Below, piece after piece: positions 35,555 to 45,619 of a stretch of 64,000 nucleotides of DNA (positions within the stretch are counted from its first letter, which is position 1; the number at the start of each line of letters is the position of its first letter). A program made the position numbers and the translations under genes. The DNA comes from Mycobacterium marinum (GTDB lineage Bacteria > Actinomycetota > Actinomycetes > Mycobacteriales > Mycobacteriaceae). Below the pieces are notes generated by a model. It worked only from the letters and a program-made list of their open reading frames with translations. It ran no database searches and was not told the origin of the DNA. The stretch spans positions 3,224,001 to 3,288,000 of the forward strand of contig NZ_CP024190.1 in the NCBI RefSeq assembly GCF_003391395.1. Direction: 5' to 3'.

Positions 35555-36418
35555 ATGGCCCCCTTGCCCGAATCTCGAGGGCATACTCAGCTTGTGTCGA
35601 ACGTCGAAGCCCCCGCTGTTCCGCCCCCGCCGTCACAAGCCGACGTCGACGCGGCGTTGCGGATCATCAAGCCGCTGCGAAAACTGATCAAGCCCAAGGT
35701 ATATGGCATCGAGAATGTGCCAACCGAGCATGCGTTGCTGGTCGGCAACCACAACACACTCGGCATGGTCGATGCCCCGTTGCTGGCCGCGGAGCTGTGG
35801 GAGCGGGGCCGGCTGGTCCGCTCCCTCGGAGATCACGCACACTTCAGAATTCCGGGGTGGCGCGAGGCCCTGATGCGGATGGGCGTCGTCGAAGGAACCA
35901 GAGAGATCACCTCGGAGCTGATGCAGCGCGGCGAGCTGATCATGGTGTTCCCCGGTGGCGGCCGGGAGGTCAACAAGCGCAAGAACGAGCGCTACAAGTT
36001 GGTGTGGAAGAACCGACTGGGGTTCGCACGCTTAGCGATCCAACACGCATATCCCATCGTGCCGTTCGCTTCGGTCGGGGCTGAGCACGGCATCGACATC
36101 GTGCTCGATACAGATTCACCGCTGATGGCACCGACCCAGTTCCTGGCCGACAAGCTGCTCGGCATGCGCGAAGGGCCGCCTCTGGTCCGCGGCGTCGGGC
36201 TGACTCCGGTGCCCCGGCCCGAGCGGCAGTACTACTGGTTCGGCGAGCCGATCGACACCACGGAGTTCGCCAGCCGGGAAGCCGACGATAGCGCCGCGCG
36301 CAAGGTGCGCGAGCGTGCGGCGGCTGCGATCGAGGAGGGTATCGAGCTGATGCTCGCCGAACGCGAACGCGATCCGAATCGCTCGGTGGTCCGCCGATTG
36401 TTGCGGTCGGACGCCTGA
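35555..36418 (+). CDS. LPLAT/DGAT2-like acyltransferase (Rv1920-like)
   Basis: This protein of 287 residues is counted from ATG 35555, matching Rv1920 in length; GTG 35594 is an alternative start. It carries VGNHNTLGMVDAPLL (His-containing acyl-transfer site) and VFPGGGREVNKRKNERYKL, the FPGG-RE motif of the MGAT/DGAT2-type lysophospholipid acyltransferase superfamily. A short hydrophobic segment near PIVPFASVGAEHGID may contact the membrane. It is likely to acylate a lipid or glycerol. Confidence 0.9.
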   Translation: MAPLPESRGHTQLVSNVEAPAVPPPPSQADVDAALRIIKPLRKLIKPKVYGIENVPTEHALLVGNHNTLGMVDAPLLAAELWERGRLVRSLGDHAHFRIPGWREALMRMGVVEGTREITSELMQRGELIMVFPGGGREVNKRKNERYKLVWKNRLGFARLAIQHAYPIVPFASVGAEHGIDIVLDTDSPLMAPTQFLADKLLGMREGPPLVRGVGLTPVPRPERQYYWFGEPIDTTEFASREADDSAARKVRERAAAAIEEGIELMLAERERDPNRSVVRRLLRSDA

Positions 36419-36684
36419 TAAATACGCGAGTCGCACCCGAAAATTCGGCGCTGTGATTGGACCCGCGAGCCGGCCGCTGGCCGCCTGGCCGTCCGTCGAT
36501 GACGCTGGCTGAGTCGTGGCGCCGCCGACCTCCACTCGCTAGCGCATTCAATCGCTGGCGCAGCCGGGGGAGAGATTCCTGGTTGTGCGACTCGCTTATC
36601 CGATGGACCGTCCGATCCGACGAGGTTTACGGGCAGCACGCGGGCGTGTGCGAGTCTTTATGTGGTGAAGGGGATTCGACAACG

Positions 36685-37878
36685 GTGATCGCGCGTGATG
36701 AGGCTGAGGCTCAGGCGTCGTCTGCACCCGACCAGGTGGGCTTGGTTCGGTGGAATCCGGTTTCCTCGACGCATCGGCGCGGATGGCGAAGCAAGTGGGC
36801 ACCACTTCTGGTGATTGCGGTGATGCTCGGCGCCTGCGGCGGCCCGCCCCCTGCCGTCACCCCGCCGGCTACTACGGACAATTCCGATCTCAAGACCCGC
36901 AGCCAGCGGGTGCTCGACGGCGCCGTCAATCCCGATGAACCGGGCTGCTCGGCCGCAGTAGGCGTTGAGGGCGTTGTCATGTGGACCGGTGTCCTCGGGA
37001 TTGCGGACCTGGCTACCAACAAGAAGGTCACCAAGGACACCGTGTTCGACATCGGCTCGGTTTCCAAGCAGTTCACCGCCACCGCGGTGCTGCTCCTGGT
37101 CAACGAGGGCAGGCTGACGCTCGATGACCCGTTGGCCCACTATGTTCCCGACCTTCCGGACTGGTCGTCCGCCGTCACCGTCGCGCAACTGATGCACCAC
37201 ACCAGCGGCATCCCCGACTACACCGGCTTGCTCGAGGCCCAGGGGTACCAAATGAGTGACCGGACAACCCAAGCTCAAGCCTTGGCCGCGATACAAGGGG
37301 CACCTGAGCTGGAATTCAAGCCCGGTACCCGCTTCGAGTACTCGAACTCCAACTATCTGCTGCTCGCCGAGATCGTGCGGCTGGTCTCCGGCAAATCGCT
37401 ACCTGACTTCCTGAGCATCGAGATATTCCGCCCGCTGGATCTGGCCATGGTCGTGGATCCGATCTCGGCAGATCCCGATGAGGCGGTCTCCTACGGCGAG
37501 GGCGACACCGGCAACCCACCGCAGTTCCCGGTGCTCCACTCAGGTTGGGAGCAGGTCGGCGATGGCGCTATCCAGACCACGCCCAGCCAACTCGTGCTCT
37601 GGGCCGACAACTACCGAACCGGCAAAGTGGGCGGCCAGAAGCTGCTTGACGAGCAACTTGCCGGTGCCGTGGAAACCGAACCCGGCAGCGGCGACCGGTA
37701 TGGCGCCGGCATCTTCTCCCGTGCCAACGGCACCCTCGACCACGACGGCAGCTGGGCCGGATTTGTCACTGACTTCCGGATCAGCAGCGACCGGCGTACT
37801 TCGGTGGCCGTCAGCTGCAACATGGAAGGACAAGATCCCCAAAGCCTGGCCGATGCAATTGGACGCCTGTGGATGTAG
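36685..37878 (+). CDS. Beta-lactamase-like lipoprotein (Rv1922-like)
   Basis: This protein of about 397 residues is counted from GTG 36685, with a lipoprotein signal (WAPLLVIAVMLGACGG, lipobox LGAC). The serine beta-lactamase/DD-peptidase fold shows SVSK (nucleophile Ser and Lys) in FDIGSVSKQFTATAVLLL, YSNSN as the YxN motif and DHDGSWAGF near the C-terminus. It probably acts on cell-wall peptides or esters outside the membrane. The start is uncertain because the frame is open to 36457. Confidence 0.88.
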   Translation: MIARDEAEAQASSAPDQVGLVRWNPVSSTHRRGWRSKWAPLLVIAVMLGACGGPPPAVTPPATTDNSDLKTRSQRVLDGAVNPDEPGCSAAVGVEGVVMWTGVLGIADLATNKKVTKDTVFDIGSVSKQFTATAVLLLVNEGRLTLDDPLAHYVPDLPDWSSAVTVAQLMHHTSGIPDYTGLLEAQGYQMSDRTTQAQALAAIQGAPELEFKPGTRFEYSNSNYLLLAEIVRLVSGKSLPDFLSIEIFRPLDLAMVVDPISADPDEAVSYGEGDTGNPPQFPVLHSGWEQVGDGAIQTTPSQLVLWADNYRTGKVGGQKLLDEQLAGAVETEPGSGDRYGAGIFSRANGTLDHDGSWAGFVTDFRISSDRRTSVAVSCNMEGQDPQSLADAIGRLWM

Positions 37879-37999
37879 CCGCGGGCACTCCAGGTTGACG
37901 GCCGCTCGAGCACCGGATTCGGGTGTCAAACCCGGCCAACGACGACCAAAACGTCATTCCGATGTAACAGAGCCAGAGCGGGCTGCAATCATTCACGGT

Positions 38000-39283
38000 A
38001 TGGCGCAACCTTCTGTCCTCACCACCGATGATGGCCTACCGTCCGGCGTAGCGGGTGCCTGCGACTCCCGGTTCTCCGGGGTCGTGCGTGCCTTCGCGGG
38101 GTTGTACCCGGGACGCAAGTTCGGCGGCGGGGCGCTATCGGTATACATCGAGGGCCGTCAAGTGGTCGACGTCTGGACGGGCTGGGCCGATCGCAACGGC
38201 GAAGTCCCTTGGACTGCTGACACCGGAGCAATGGTGTTCTCGGCCACCAAGGGCCTGGCCGCCACCGTGATTCACCGCCTGGTGGATCGCGGGCTGCTGG
38301 ATTACGACGCCCCCGTGGCCGACTACTGGCCGGAGTTCGGGGTCAAGGGCAAGTCGGCAATCACCGTCAGCGACCTGCTGCGACATCGATCCGGGCTATC
38401 GCACCTCAAAGGTGTCGGTAAGAAGGAAATATTGGACCACCTCCGGATGGAGGAGAAGCTGGCGGCGGCACCGCTGGATCGCACGCACGGCAAGATGGCG
38501 TACCACGCAGTGACCTACGGTTGGCTGCTGTCCGGTCTGGCCCGCGCGGTGACCGGCAAAGGTATGCGTGACCTGTTCCGTGAAGAACTCGCCCGCCCGC
38601 TCGACACGGATGGTCTCCATCTAGGCCGCCCGCCGGCCGATGCGCCGACCACCGCGGCACAGACGCTGCTACCACAATCCAAGATCCCCACGCCACTACT
38701 GGACTTCATCGCGCCAAAAGTTGCCGGACTGTCCTTTTCTGGTCTACTTGGCGCCGTCTACTTCCCGGGAATTCTGTCGATGTTGCAGGACGACATGCCA
38801 TTTCTGGATGGCGAGATCCCAGCGGTCAACGGCGTGGTGACGGCGCGCGCCCTGGCCAAGACGTATGCGGCGCTGGCCAATGACGGTGTCATCGACGGCA
38901 TGCGACTGTTGTCGTCGGACGCGGTAAGCGGACTGACCGGCAAGGCCGAGCTGTGGCCAGATCTCAATCTTGGTCTTCCCTTTACTTACCACCAGGGCTA
39001 CCAATCCTCTCCCGTCCCAGGACTGCTGGGGGGATACGGCCACATCGGTCTGGGCGGAACCATCGGATGGGCGGACCCCGAGAGCGGCAGCGCCTTCGGC
39101 TACGTACACAACCGGCTGCTGACCTTGCTGCTCTTTGACATCGGTTCGTTCGCCGGGTTGGCACCGCTGTTGAGCAGTGCTGTCTCGACCGCCCGGCGGG
39201 AGGGCCCGCTAGAGGTACCGCACTTCGGTGCTTCCTACCGCGAGACTGGTCAGCAACCGCTGGCGGCCGGAGAAACCAGCTGA
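38000..39283 (+). CDS. lipD: Class-C beta-lactamase-like esterase/lipase (LipD-like)
   Basis: This protein of 427 residues has the family VIII carboxylesterase pattern. SATK is the nucleophile motif in MVFSATKGLAATVIHRLVDRG, MAYHAVTYGWLLSGL supplies the Tyr, and GHIGLGGTIGW is the third motif. It lacks a signal peptide. ATG 38000 (MAQPSVLTTDDG) is preferred over the longer frame. It follows the lipoprotein as Rv1923 (LipD) follows Rv1922, with 121 bp between. Confidence 0.91.
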   Translation: MAQPSVLTTDDGLPSGVAGACDSRFSGVVRAFAGLYPGRKFGGGALSVYIEGRQVVDVWTGWADRNGEVPWTADTGAMVFSATKGLAATVIHRLVDRGLLDYDAPVADYWPEFGVKGKSAITVSDLLRHRSGLSHLKGVGKKEILDHLRMEEKLAAAPLDRTHGKMAYHAVTYGWLLSGLARAVTGKGMRDLFREELARPLDTDGLHLGRPPADAPTTAAQTLLPQSKIPTPLLDFIAPKVAGLSFSGLLGAVYFPGILSMLQDDMPFLDGEIPAVNGVVTARALAKTYAALANDGVIDGMRLLSSDAVSGLTGKAELWPDLNLGLPFTYHQGYQSSPVPGLLGGYGHIGLGGTIGWADPESGSAFGYVHNRLLTLLLFDIGSFAGLAPLLSSAVSTARREGPLEVPHFGASYRETGQQPLAAGETS

Positions 39284-39303
39284 AACCAGCCGGTCGGTGT
39301 GGC

Positions 39304-40017
39304 TCAGAAGGTCGCCCGGGCCAAGAATCGTCTCAGTGCCTCGGCCGCGCCGTCGACATCAACCCGATCTGGGCGACGACGCCCCCACAGCAGCAGAACC
39401 AGATCCGACGCGGTGGCACTGACCGTGGCATCGGCCACGGTCTCGATTGGCATGGCATGGCAATGCCCATCCCCGACTCGGACCGTCCATTGGGTATCGG
39501 TATCGCAGGCGCGTAACGAGATTGTCTGAAACGGCCCGGCCAAATCCTTGGACATCGCCGGCAACACATCATCGATGAACTCTGACACGCCATCGGCGGC
39601 TAACTCTGATTCGATCGGTTCCTCGGGCCCTACCGCAGTTACGGCGTCCCAACAGTGCACCGCGGTTTCGTGCGCAACTCGGCGCCGGATAAAACCCACG
39701 TCTTGTCGACGTCCCCAAGTCCATGCCGGTACGGCGGGATCGATACCTGCGAGCGCGTCACTGGTCTCGGCCACACCGTCGCGAAACCAGTCCACCAGGT
39801 TCGGCGGCCGGGCAGGCTCCTGGTAGGTCTCCGGCCCAGTAATGGCTCCGACAGCCACTTGCCGCCAAAACGTGTGCACGACACCGACATGCCAGATCAG
39901 GTCTGCGATGGTCCATCCGGCGCAGCTCGGCACCGGACGATCCAGGCCCGCCTCGGACACGCTGACAATCCGATCGCCGTCGCGCCGCAGCGCGGCTAGG
40001 TAGTCGACCCGCCCCAT
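39304..40017 (-). CDS. Mycothiol-dependent maleylpyruvate isomerase family protein
   Basis: This DinB-like protein of 237 residues is from the TIGR03083/MDMPI N-terminal family. The metal-site pattern is WTIADLIWHVGVVHTFW plus RRVAHETAVHCWDA (HExxxH). A C-terminal SCP2-like domain starts near SLRACDTDTQW. It may use mycothiol or another small thiol. ATG 40017 (MGRVDYLAALRRDGD) is the start; the frame to 40116 is not needed. Confidence 0.87.
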   Translation of the reverse strand: MGRVDYLAALRRDGDRIVSVSEAGLDRPVPSCAGWTIADLIWHVGVVHTFWRQVAVGAITGPETYQEPARPPNLVDWFRDGVAETSDALAGIDPAVPAWTWGRRQDVGFIRRRVAHETAVHCWDAVTAVGPEEPIESELAADGVSEFIDDVLPAMSKDLAGPFQTISLRACDTDTQWTVRVGDGHCHAMPIETVADATVSATASDLVLLLWGRRRPDRVDVDGAAEALRRFLARATF

Positions 40018-40275
40018 GCCTGGCGATGGTACCGCCAGCCCTCGCCACGGCAGCATCGGGAAGCCCGCCCCCAGAATCAGGCCGCAGCCGCTAGGTCCGT
40101 GTTTGGGGATGGGCATATCCGATCACGGTCTACTGACATGACAGACGGTGCAACCGTGCTCTTGCGCGGGTCGATTGGCCGCGGTCACTGGGGTTGGCAC
40201 CGGGCCCCGGCGGACTTGCCAGGCGATGGCTGATTCGTGTTGCTGTGCACCCGGCCAGTTACACCGCCCGACCTC

Positions 40276-42894
40276 TCACCCTCCATACCCTCGATCGGGC
40301 AGCACCTCCATACCCAGAACGAGGGCCGCGGCCTCGTCCAGGGATAGGAGTCCGCCCTCGTTGGTGGCGGTGCGGTAGTCGGCTTCGGAAAGTTGCTTGC
40401 GGACTTGGCGTTCGCATTGTTCGTGGAATGGCCCCACGTGTGCCGAGACGGCGCCGCCGGCGCCGGCAGCGCGGCTCACGGCGGCTGCGGCGGCCATCAA
40501 AATCGCGGCGCGCCGCGGATCATTTCCGGCCGCGGCAATCCAGGAACTCGTCTCCAGAAATGTCGCGCAGGTGATGGTGTCGTTGATCGTCCGCGACAGT
40601 TGCAGGCCTTCGCGAACCGCGTGCTCGGCCAGGTCCAGTTGCCCCAGCGCCAGGCGACTGGCCGCCAGGCCCGCCAAGAGGTAGGTCCGCAAGACGATGT
40701 CCTGGCCGTGGGCTTCGGACAGGACGAGGCCCTGCTCGGCGTGGGCCACCGCGGTGTGGGCGTCATTGGCGGCAGCCGACGTCCATATCATCACCAGGCG
40801 GGCATAGATTTGCACCCGGAATTCATCGGCGCTAGCCAGCGACTGCTCGGCCAAGGACCGCGCCAGGTCTAGCTCGCCACGCAGCAGGGCAAGCGCTCCT
40901 TCGTTGGCGTTGAAGTTGGCGAGGGAGTTGTGGTCGGTCACGGTGGTGAGCAGTTCACCGGCTTCTGCCTGTCGAGCGGCCATGGTGGGCATATCGACCT
41001 GCAAAAAGGCTAATTCGGCCGCTGCGACGATCGCCTGCAGTCGCGCCGCGGTGGGTTCGGCGGGGGCGGCGTCGAGGGCCTTTTCGATCCACCGGCGCCC
41101 TTGCTGCAGCATCCCGATAGCGGTCCAGGGGTCGCGTAGGTTGATGGCCATCTCCACGGCATCGGCGGGTGCAACGGTCAGCGCAACCTGCAGCGCTTCT
41201 TGCAGGTTGGGCATCTCCCGCCGCAGGCGGTGAAGCCAGTCGAGTTGATGTTCACCAAACCATTCCTCGCAGGCTTTCCCGGCGAGCTGGCGGTACCAAT
41301 CAAGGTGGCTGCGGTGCAGCTCGGCTTGCTCTTGTGAACTGAGCTTGCCGTATCCAAATTCACGCAGCGTTGCCAGCTGCCGAAAACGCAGCACGTCTTG
41401 GGCCGCGGTGCGGATGAGGATCGATTTGTCCTCGAGGGCACACAACGCCTCGAGTAGCTCATCGTCGGACATCTCTGGCGCGCAGATCCGTTGAACGGCG
41501 TTTGGCTCAAAGCCACCGGCGAACACCGACAACCGTGCCCACAGTTGTTGCTCGGCCGGGGTACAACGCTCATAACTCCAGCTGATGCACCAGTTCAACG
41601 TGCGCTGGCGAGCCGGCGCCCCGCGCTTGCCATGGGTCAAGAGCCCCGCCCGGTCCGAAACCCGCGCGGCGATCTGTTCGACGGCCATCGTCCGCAACAA
41701 CGGAGCGGCCAGTTCGATGGCCAACGGCAGCCCGTCAAGCTGAGCACAGATGTGCGCGACGGCCGCAGCATTGCGCTCGGTGAGCTTGAAACTGCGCTGG
41801 CTGGCACGGGCATGTTTGACAAACAACGCCACGGCATCACAGCGGGCCAAATCCTGCAGACCAGGCAGGTGACTGGTATCGGGAACCGACAGCGGAGGAA
41901 CCGGCAGCACCACTTCGGTATCGATGTCAAAGAACTCTCGGCTGGTCGCCAGAATCTTCAGCCTCGGGCAGCGTGCCAGCAGTGTCTGGATGAACGGGAC
42001 CGCCGCGTCAATGATGTGTTCACAGTTGTCGAGCACCAGCAGTGCCTCACGGTCAGCCAGAGTTTCGACCATCACCTCCAACAGCGGCCTGGCGGTCTGA
42101 TCGCGAATGCCCAGCGCCGCGGCCGCCGCCGCAACCAACAGCTCACCATTGCTCAGGTCGCCCAGCTCGATCAACCACACGCCATCGCGAAATTCCCCGA
42201 CACATTCGTGGGCGGCCCACACCGACAAGGTCGACTTACCGATTCCACCGATCCCGGTCAACGTCACCAATCGCGAATTCAAGATCAACTCTTTGAGTTC
42301 GGCAAGTTCGGCCTCACGACCGACAAACCCAACAAGCGGTGGCGGCAGATTCCCCTGTGCCGGCGCTCTGACTCCGTCAAGCAACAAAGCGGTAATCATG
42401 TGGGTGAATTCGCGACGAGCGACCCGCCCATGCTGAACGGACCACCCTGCGCCCGAGACGAGGCTGAAAAACGCTTCGGTCAGCCAGCCCGCGGTCACGT
42501 CGGTGCGGAACTCTCCGGCGCGTTGGCCGCGCAGAAAAATCTCCTCGATCTCGGAGTTGATTCCACGCCACTCGGCAACCGACTTCCGAGTCTCAAAGCT
42601 TTGACCTTGCACGTAGCGCAGCGTCAAGTAGCCCGCCACCGGCTCGCAAGCCGCAACCAGTATCCGCAGCGCATCAGTAGGTGAATATTCCTGCCAGTGA
42701 GAGGTTTTCAGCGCATCACGCATCTGCTCGATGGCCGCGTGATCCAGCGCCTCGAGCAATGCGGTACGTCCGTCGAAGTGGCGGTACAGCGTTGAGTGGC
42801 TGACCCCCGCGGCAGCGCCGATCTCATCCAGGGTGGCGTTGGGCCGCGTGCTGAGAAAGTCAGCTGCGGCGCGCAGCAGACGCTCGGTTTCCAT
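40276..42894 (-). CDS. TetR-STAND NTPase fusion regulator with TPR-like C-terminus
   Basis: This is a fusion of 872 residues. Residues 1-180 are a TetR-type regulator (helix-turn-helix LDEIGAAAGVSHSTLYRHF at 22-40 and a ligand-like helical domain). From about 185 a STAND/NB-ARC ATPase begins (VGREAELAEL). Walker A is GIGGIGKST at 214-222 and Walker B is LLVLDNCEH near 285-293, followed by winged-helix and TPR-like helical repeats (about 560-830). The body resembles mycobacterial cyclase/LuxR-type STAND regulators, but the usual N-terminal cyclase and C-terminal LuxR helix-turn-helix are absent. It probably senses a ligand via TPRs and binds DNA through the TetR part. Confidence 0.9.
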   Translation of the reverse strand: METERLLRAAADFLSTRPNATLDEIGAAAGVSHSTLYRHFDGRTALLEALDHAAIEQMRDALKTSHWQEYSPTDALRILVAACEPVAGYLTLRYVQGQSFETRKSVAEWRGINSEIEEIFLRGQRAGEFRTDVTAGWLTEAFFSLVSGAGWSVQHGRVARREFTHMITALLLDGVRAPAQGNLPPPLVGFVGREAELAELKELILNSRLVTLTGIGGIGKSTLSVWAAHECVGEFRDGVWLIELGDLSNGELLVAAAAAALGIRDQTARPLLEVMVETLADREALLVLDNCEHIIDAAVPFIQTLLARCPRLKILATSREFFDIDTEVVLPVPPLSVPDTSHLPGLQDLARCDAVALFVKHARASQRSFKLTERNAAAVAHICAQLDGLPLAIELAAPLLRTMAVEQIAARVSDRAGLLTHGKRGAPARQRTLNWCISWSYERCTPAEQQLWARLSVFAGGFEPNAVQRICAPEMSDDELLEALCALEDKSILIRTAAQDVLRFRQLATLREFGYGKLSSQEQAELHRSHLDWYRQLAGKACEEWFGEHQLDWLHRLRREMPNLQEALQVALTVAPADAVEMAINLRDPWTAIGMLQQGRRWIEKALDAAPAEPTAARLQAIVAAAELAFLQVDMPTMAARQAEAGELLTTVTDHNSLANFNANEGALALLRGELDLARSLAEQSLASADEFRVQIYARLVMIWTSAAANDAHTAVAHAEQGLVLSEAHGQDIVLRTYLLAGLAASRLALGQLDLAEHAVREGLQLSRTINDTITCATFLETSSWIAAAGNDPRRAAILMAAAAAVSRAAGAGGAVSAHVGPFHEQCERQVRKQLSEADYRTATNEGGLLSLDEAAALVLGMEVLPDRGYGG

Positions 42895-43187
42895 TCAGAC
42901 TCTCACTTGGTCTCTACTTCGTCTACGGCATTCGGTGCTACTGGTCATACCGAGCACCCTTCCGCACCTGCTCACCGGTTGCCACCCGGCATGGACCACG
43001 CGCGGGAGTGAAACCGTGGATCCGCCTGGCAAGGCGGATGCTTATTGAAGACCTCAGTCTAGATTCCAGGCTTGCCTCTCGCGGCGAGTCTGGGTGACTT
43101 CGCCGCGCCGCGCGCGTGCACAGCTACCTACACAGGCCCAACACGCACCGTCCGAATCCGCTCCCACCAGCTAAACTGGGCCAGACC
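42895..43187. other. Region upstream of the fusion regulator
   Basis: These 293 bases contain no supported gene. A perfect hairpin, ATCCGCCT-GGCA-AGGCGGAT, lies at about 43019-43038 without a T-run. The stretch should hold the promoter of the TetR-STAND gene. Confidence 0.4.
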
Positions 43188-43496
43188 ATGTCGGCGCCAG
43201 CTTTGCCATCTCCAGTTGCTGCTGAGCCCAGCCGGGCCCGCAGGCCCAACTGGCCGCGCGTGCTACTTGCCGCACCAGCGCTGGTGGCGGCAACCGCATG
43301 GCTCCCACCCACCCCCGGCGTCACGGCCAGTCCAACCGCGACCAACTCCGCCAAGGTCGACACACAAACCAACCCCACTGAGCCACAACACAGTTGGACT
43401 TCCCAGGCCGCACAAGAAGAACGAGGATGCAGCAGCGCGTCTACCCCGGTCCGGATCCGTCCCACCCGTTCGTCGACGACGTCACAGCGAAGCTGA
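43188..43496 (+). CDS. Hypothetical protein with one membrane segment
   Basis: A 102-codon frame from ATG 43188 reads MSAPALPSPVAAEPSRARRP, followed by one hydrophobic segment (VLLAAPALVAATAW) and a Thr/Ser-rich tail. No family is recognised. Near its end a different frame, starting at ATG 43427 (MQQRVYPGPDPSHPFVDD), looks more protein-like and runs into the insertion sequence at 43528. One of the two may be a host gene fragment cut by the transposon. Low confidence. Confidence 0.3.
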   Translation: MSAPALPSPVAAEPSRARRPNWPRVLLAAPALVAATAWLPPTPGVTASPTATNSAKVDTQTNPTEPQHSWTSQAAQEERGCSSASTPVRIRPTRSSTTSQRS

Positions 43497-43527
43497 CCGA
43501 CGACCCGCACGCCGACCGCTCCAAAGC

Positions 43528-45009
43528 GGCTCTTCCGGAAATGGAGTGCAGCCGTAGTTGGGGATGAGGGCGACGTTGGGGTCGTGACGGTGATCTGGGG
43601 CGGGCCCCGGTCGGCAGATGATGCTGGTTCCTACGCCTTAACGGCTACCGTGCCGGGGAACCCTGTGTCTGACCTTACGTCGTCTGCTGCTGCCGTTGTT
43701 GCTGACACGATCGTGCGGACCGTGGAGTTGGGCCTCACGATCACCGACGCGACTGTCGACGGTGATACCACGGTGGTGTTCTTGCGACCTGCTCGACGAC
43801 GGTCAGCGCGGCTGCCCGGGCTGTGGTAGCGCGGGTGTCTACCGCGACAGCGTGGTGCGCAAGGTGACCGATGTGCCGGTGGTCGGGCATCCCTTGCGAC
43901 TGCGGCTCCGGGTGCCGCGGTATCGCTGCATGGCCACCGGTTGTGATCGGGAGGTGTTCGCCCACAACACCTCCCGGCTTGCACACCCAGGCTGGTCGAC
44001 CACCCGCCGCTGCGTTCGCTACATCCTGCGCCGGCTCATGATCGACCGCATGACCGTCGCCGCGGTGGCCCGAGAGCTGGGGTTGTCCTGGGACACCGTC
44101 AACACCATCGCCTTGGATGCCAACCAACAGATCGTGTCCGCCAATACCACCCGTTTGGATGGGGTGCGGGTCACCGGCGTCGACGAGCACCGCTGGTCGC
44201 ACACCCGCAGTCGCCGCGGCGACGACGGGTTCGTCACCGTAATCATCGACTTGACCCCGGTCCTGGACGGCACCGGCCGCCCACGACTTCTCGACCTGGT
44301 ACCCGGTCGCTCTGCGGCAGAGCTGAAGACCTGGTTGGCCGCACAGACCACGGACTTCCGCGACCGAGTCGAGGTGGTGGCCATGGACGGATTCGGCGGC
44401 TACAAGACCGCCGCCACCGAGCAGCTGCCCGAGGCCACCACGGTGATGGACCCGTTTCACGTCGTGGCCTTGGCCGGCGCGAAATTGGACCTATGCCGCC
44501 AACGTATCCAGCAGCAGACCTGCGAACATCGCGACCGCAGCGGCGATCCGCTCTACGGGGTCCGCCGCACCCTGCGCACCCGACTCCCGCTGCTCAGCAG
44601 TCGCCAACAAGTCCGGTTGACCACGGCGTTCGCCATCGATGACCACCTGGCGGTCCCCAGGTGACCTGGAGCGTCTACCAACGCATCATTGCCGCCTACA
44701 GCCAGCCCGACCTGCGCCGCGGCAAGACTATGATGAGCGCGATCATCGACTCACTACGCCGCGCAGTACCAGCCGCGCTCGAGGAACTGGCGCAACTGGG
44801 CCGCACCCTGTGGCGCCGCCGCACCGACGTGCTGGCCTACTTCGACCACCACGCCGCCAACGGCCCCACCGAAGCCATCAACGGCCGACTAGAGACACTG
44901 CGCCGCAACACCCTGGGATTCAGGAATCTGACCCACTACCGAATCCGCTCACTGCTGCACTGCGGCAACCTCACCCGACAGATCGATGCACTCTAAATCC
45001 GGAAGAGCC
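43528..45009 (+). mobile_element. ISL3-family insertion sequence, copy 1 (1482 bp)
   Basis: Terminal inverted repeats begin GGCTCTTCCGGAAATGGAGT at the left. At the right they read, in reverse, GGCTCTTCCGGATTTAGAGT, and both continue GCA. GGCTCTTC ends are characteristic of ISL3. The 8-bp flanks (TCCAAAGC and AGTTTGTC) do not match, so the element has lost its target duplication through a later rearrangement. Confidence 0.9.
43584..44996 (+). pseudogene. ISL3-family transposase, two frameshifts
   Basis: Three frames together make one transposase. Codons from GTG 43584 (MTVIWGGPRSADDAG) run to about 43782. Then DLLDDGQRGCPGCGSAGVY starts the zinc finger and helix-turn-helix part, running to 44664 and including AVARELGLSWDTVN and the DDE region VAMDGFGGYKTAA. 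Then VYQRIIAAYSQPDLRRGK runs to 44996. The first shift is one extra T in TTCTTGC; the second lies in the C-run at 44654-44657. The truncated copy at 63735 has the same first shift. Confidence 0.88.
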
Positions 45010-45538
45010 AGTTTGTCTGGACGGTCGACATGCGCGGGGTGCGGCGGATCACACCCGAAGGCCTCTACGGGCGGCGGAAGATGGCCCGGCTGGTGCGCCG
45101 ATCGATGCCCCACGCGTCGGCTGGCAGTGTGGATCGAGCGATGCGATCCCCTTGTTTGCAAGGGATTCGCCGCAGCAAGGGAATCCGGACCACGATCCCG
45201 GCCAAAGACGGCAAGCGCGCCGGTGACCTGCTCAACCGCAACTTCACCGCCGCCGGCCCCCCAACCACACCTGGGTCATGGACTTTACATATGTCCGCAC
45301 ATGGGTCGGGTTCGTCTACACGGCGTTCATCCTCGACGTATTCGCCCAGAAGATCGTCGCCTGGAACACCGCCACGGCCAAGGACGTCGAGCTGGTCATG
45401 ACCCCGCTGCGGATGGCGACCTGGCAACGTCGCCGCGAAGGAAACCCCGTCGTGGCTGGCGAACTCATCGGTCACGCCGACGCCGGATCTCAATACACCG
45501 CCATCCGGTTCACCGAGCATCTTGAACTGGAAGGCCTT
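45010..45538 (+). pseudogene. IS3-family element a, left fragment of orfB
   Basis: This encodes the N-terminal and middle part of an IS3 orfB: GLYGRRKMARLVRRSMPHAS, then NRNFTAAGP, and after a one-base shift near 45262 MDFTYVRTWVGFVYTAFILD up to FTEHLELEGL. The true N-terminus is missing, cut at the ISL3 end (45009). The reading resumes at 48099 as RPPIGSVGDAYDNALMECVI once element b is removed. Confidence 0.85.
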
Positions 45539-45619
45539 CTGGCCTGACCCCGATCGGTTGATCCACGGCTTGTGAGAGTCTTGCGACCCACGTTGTGGGC
45601 AGGAAGGCTCGACAAGATC

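Noticed and set aside
43019..43038. Hairpin as a transcription terminator
   Set aside because: The stem is perfect but has no T-run on either side, and it lies upstream of the minus-strand regulator, not after a gene.
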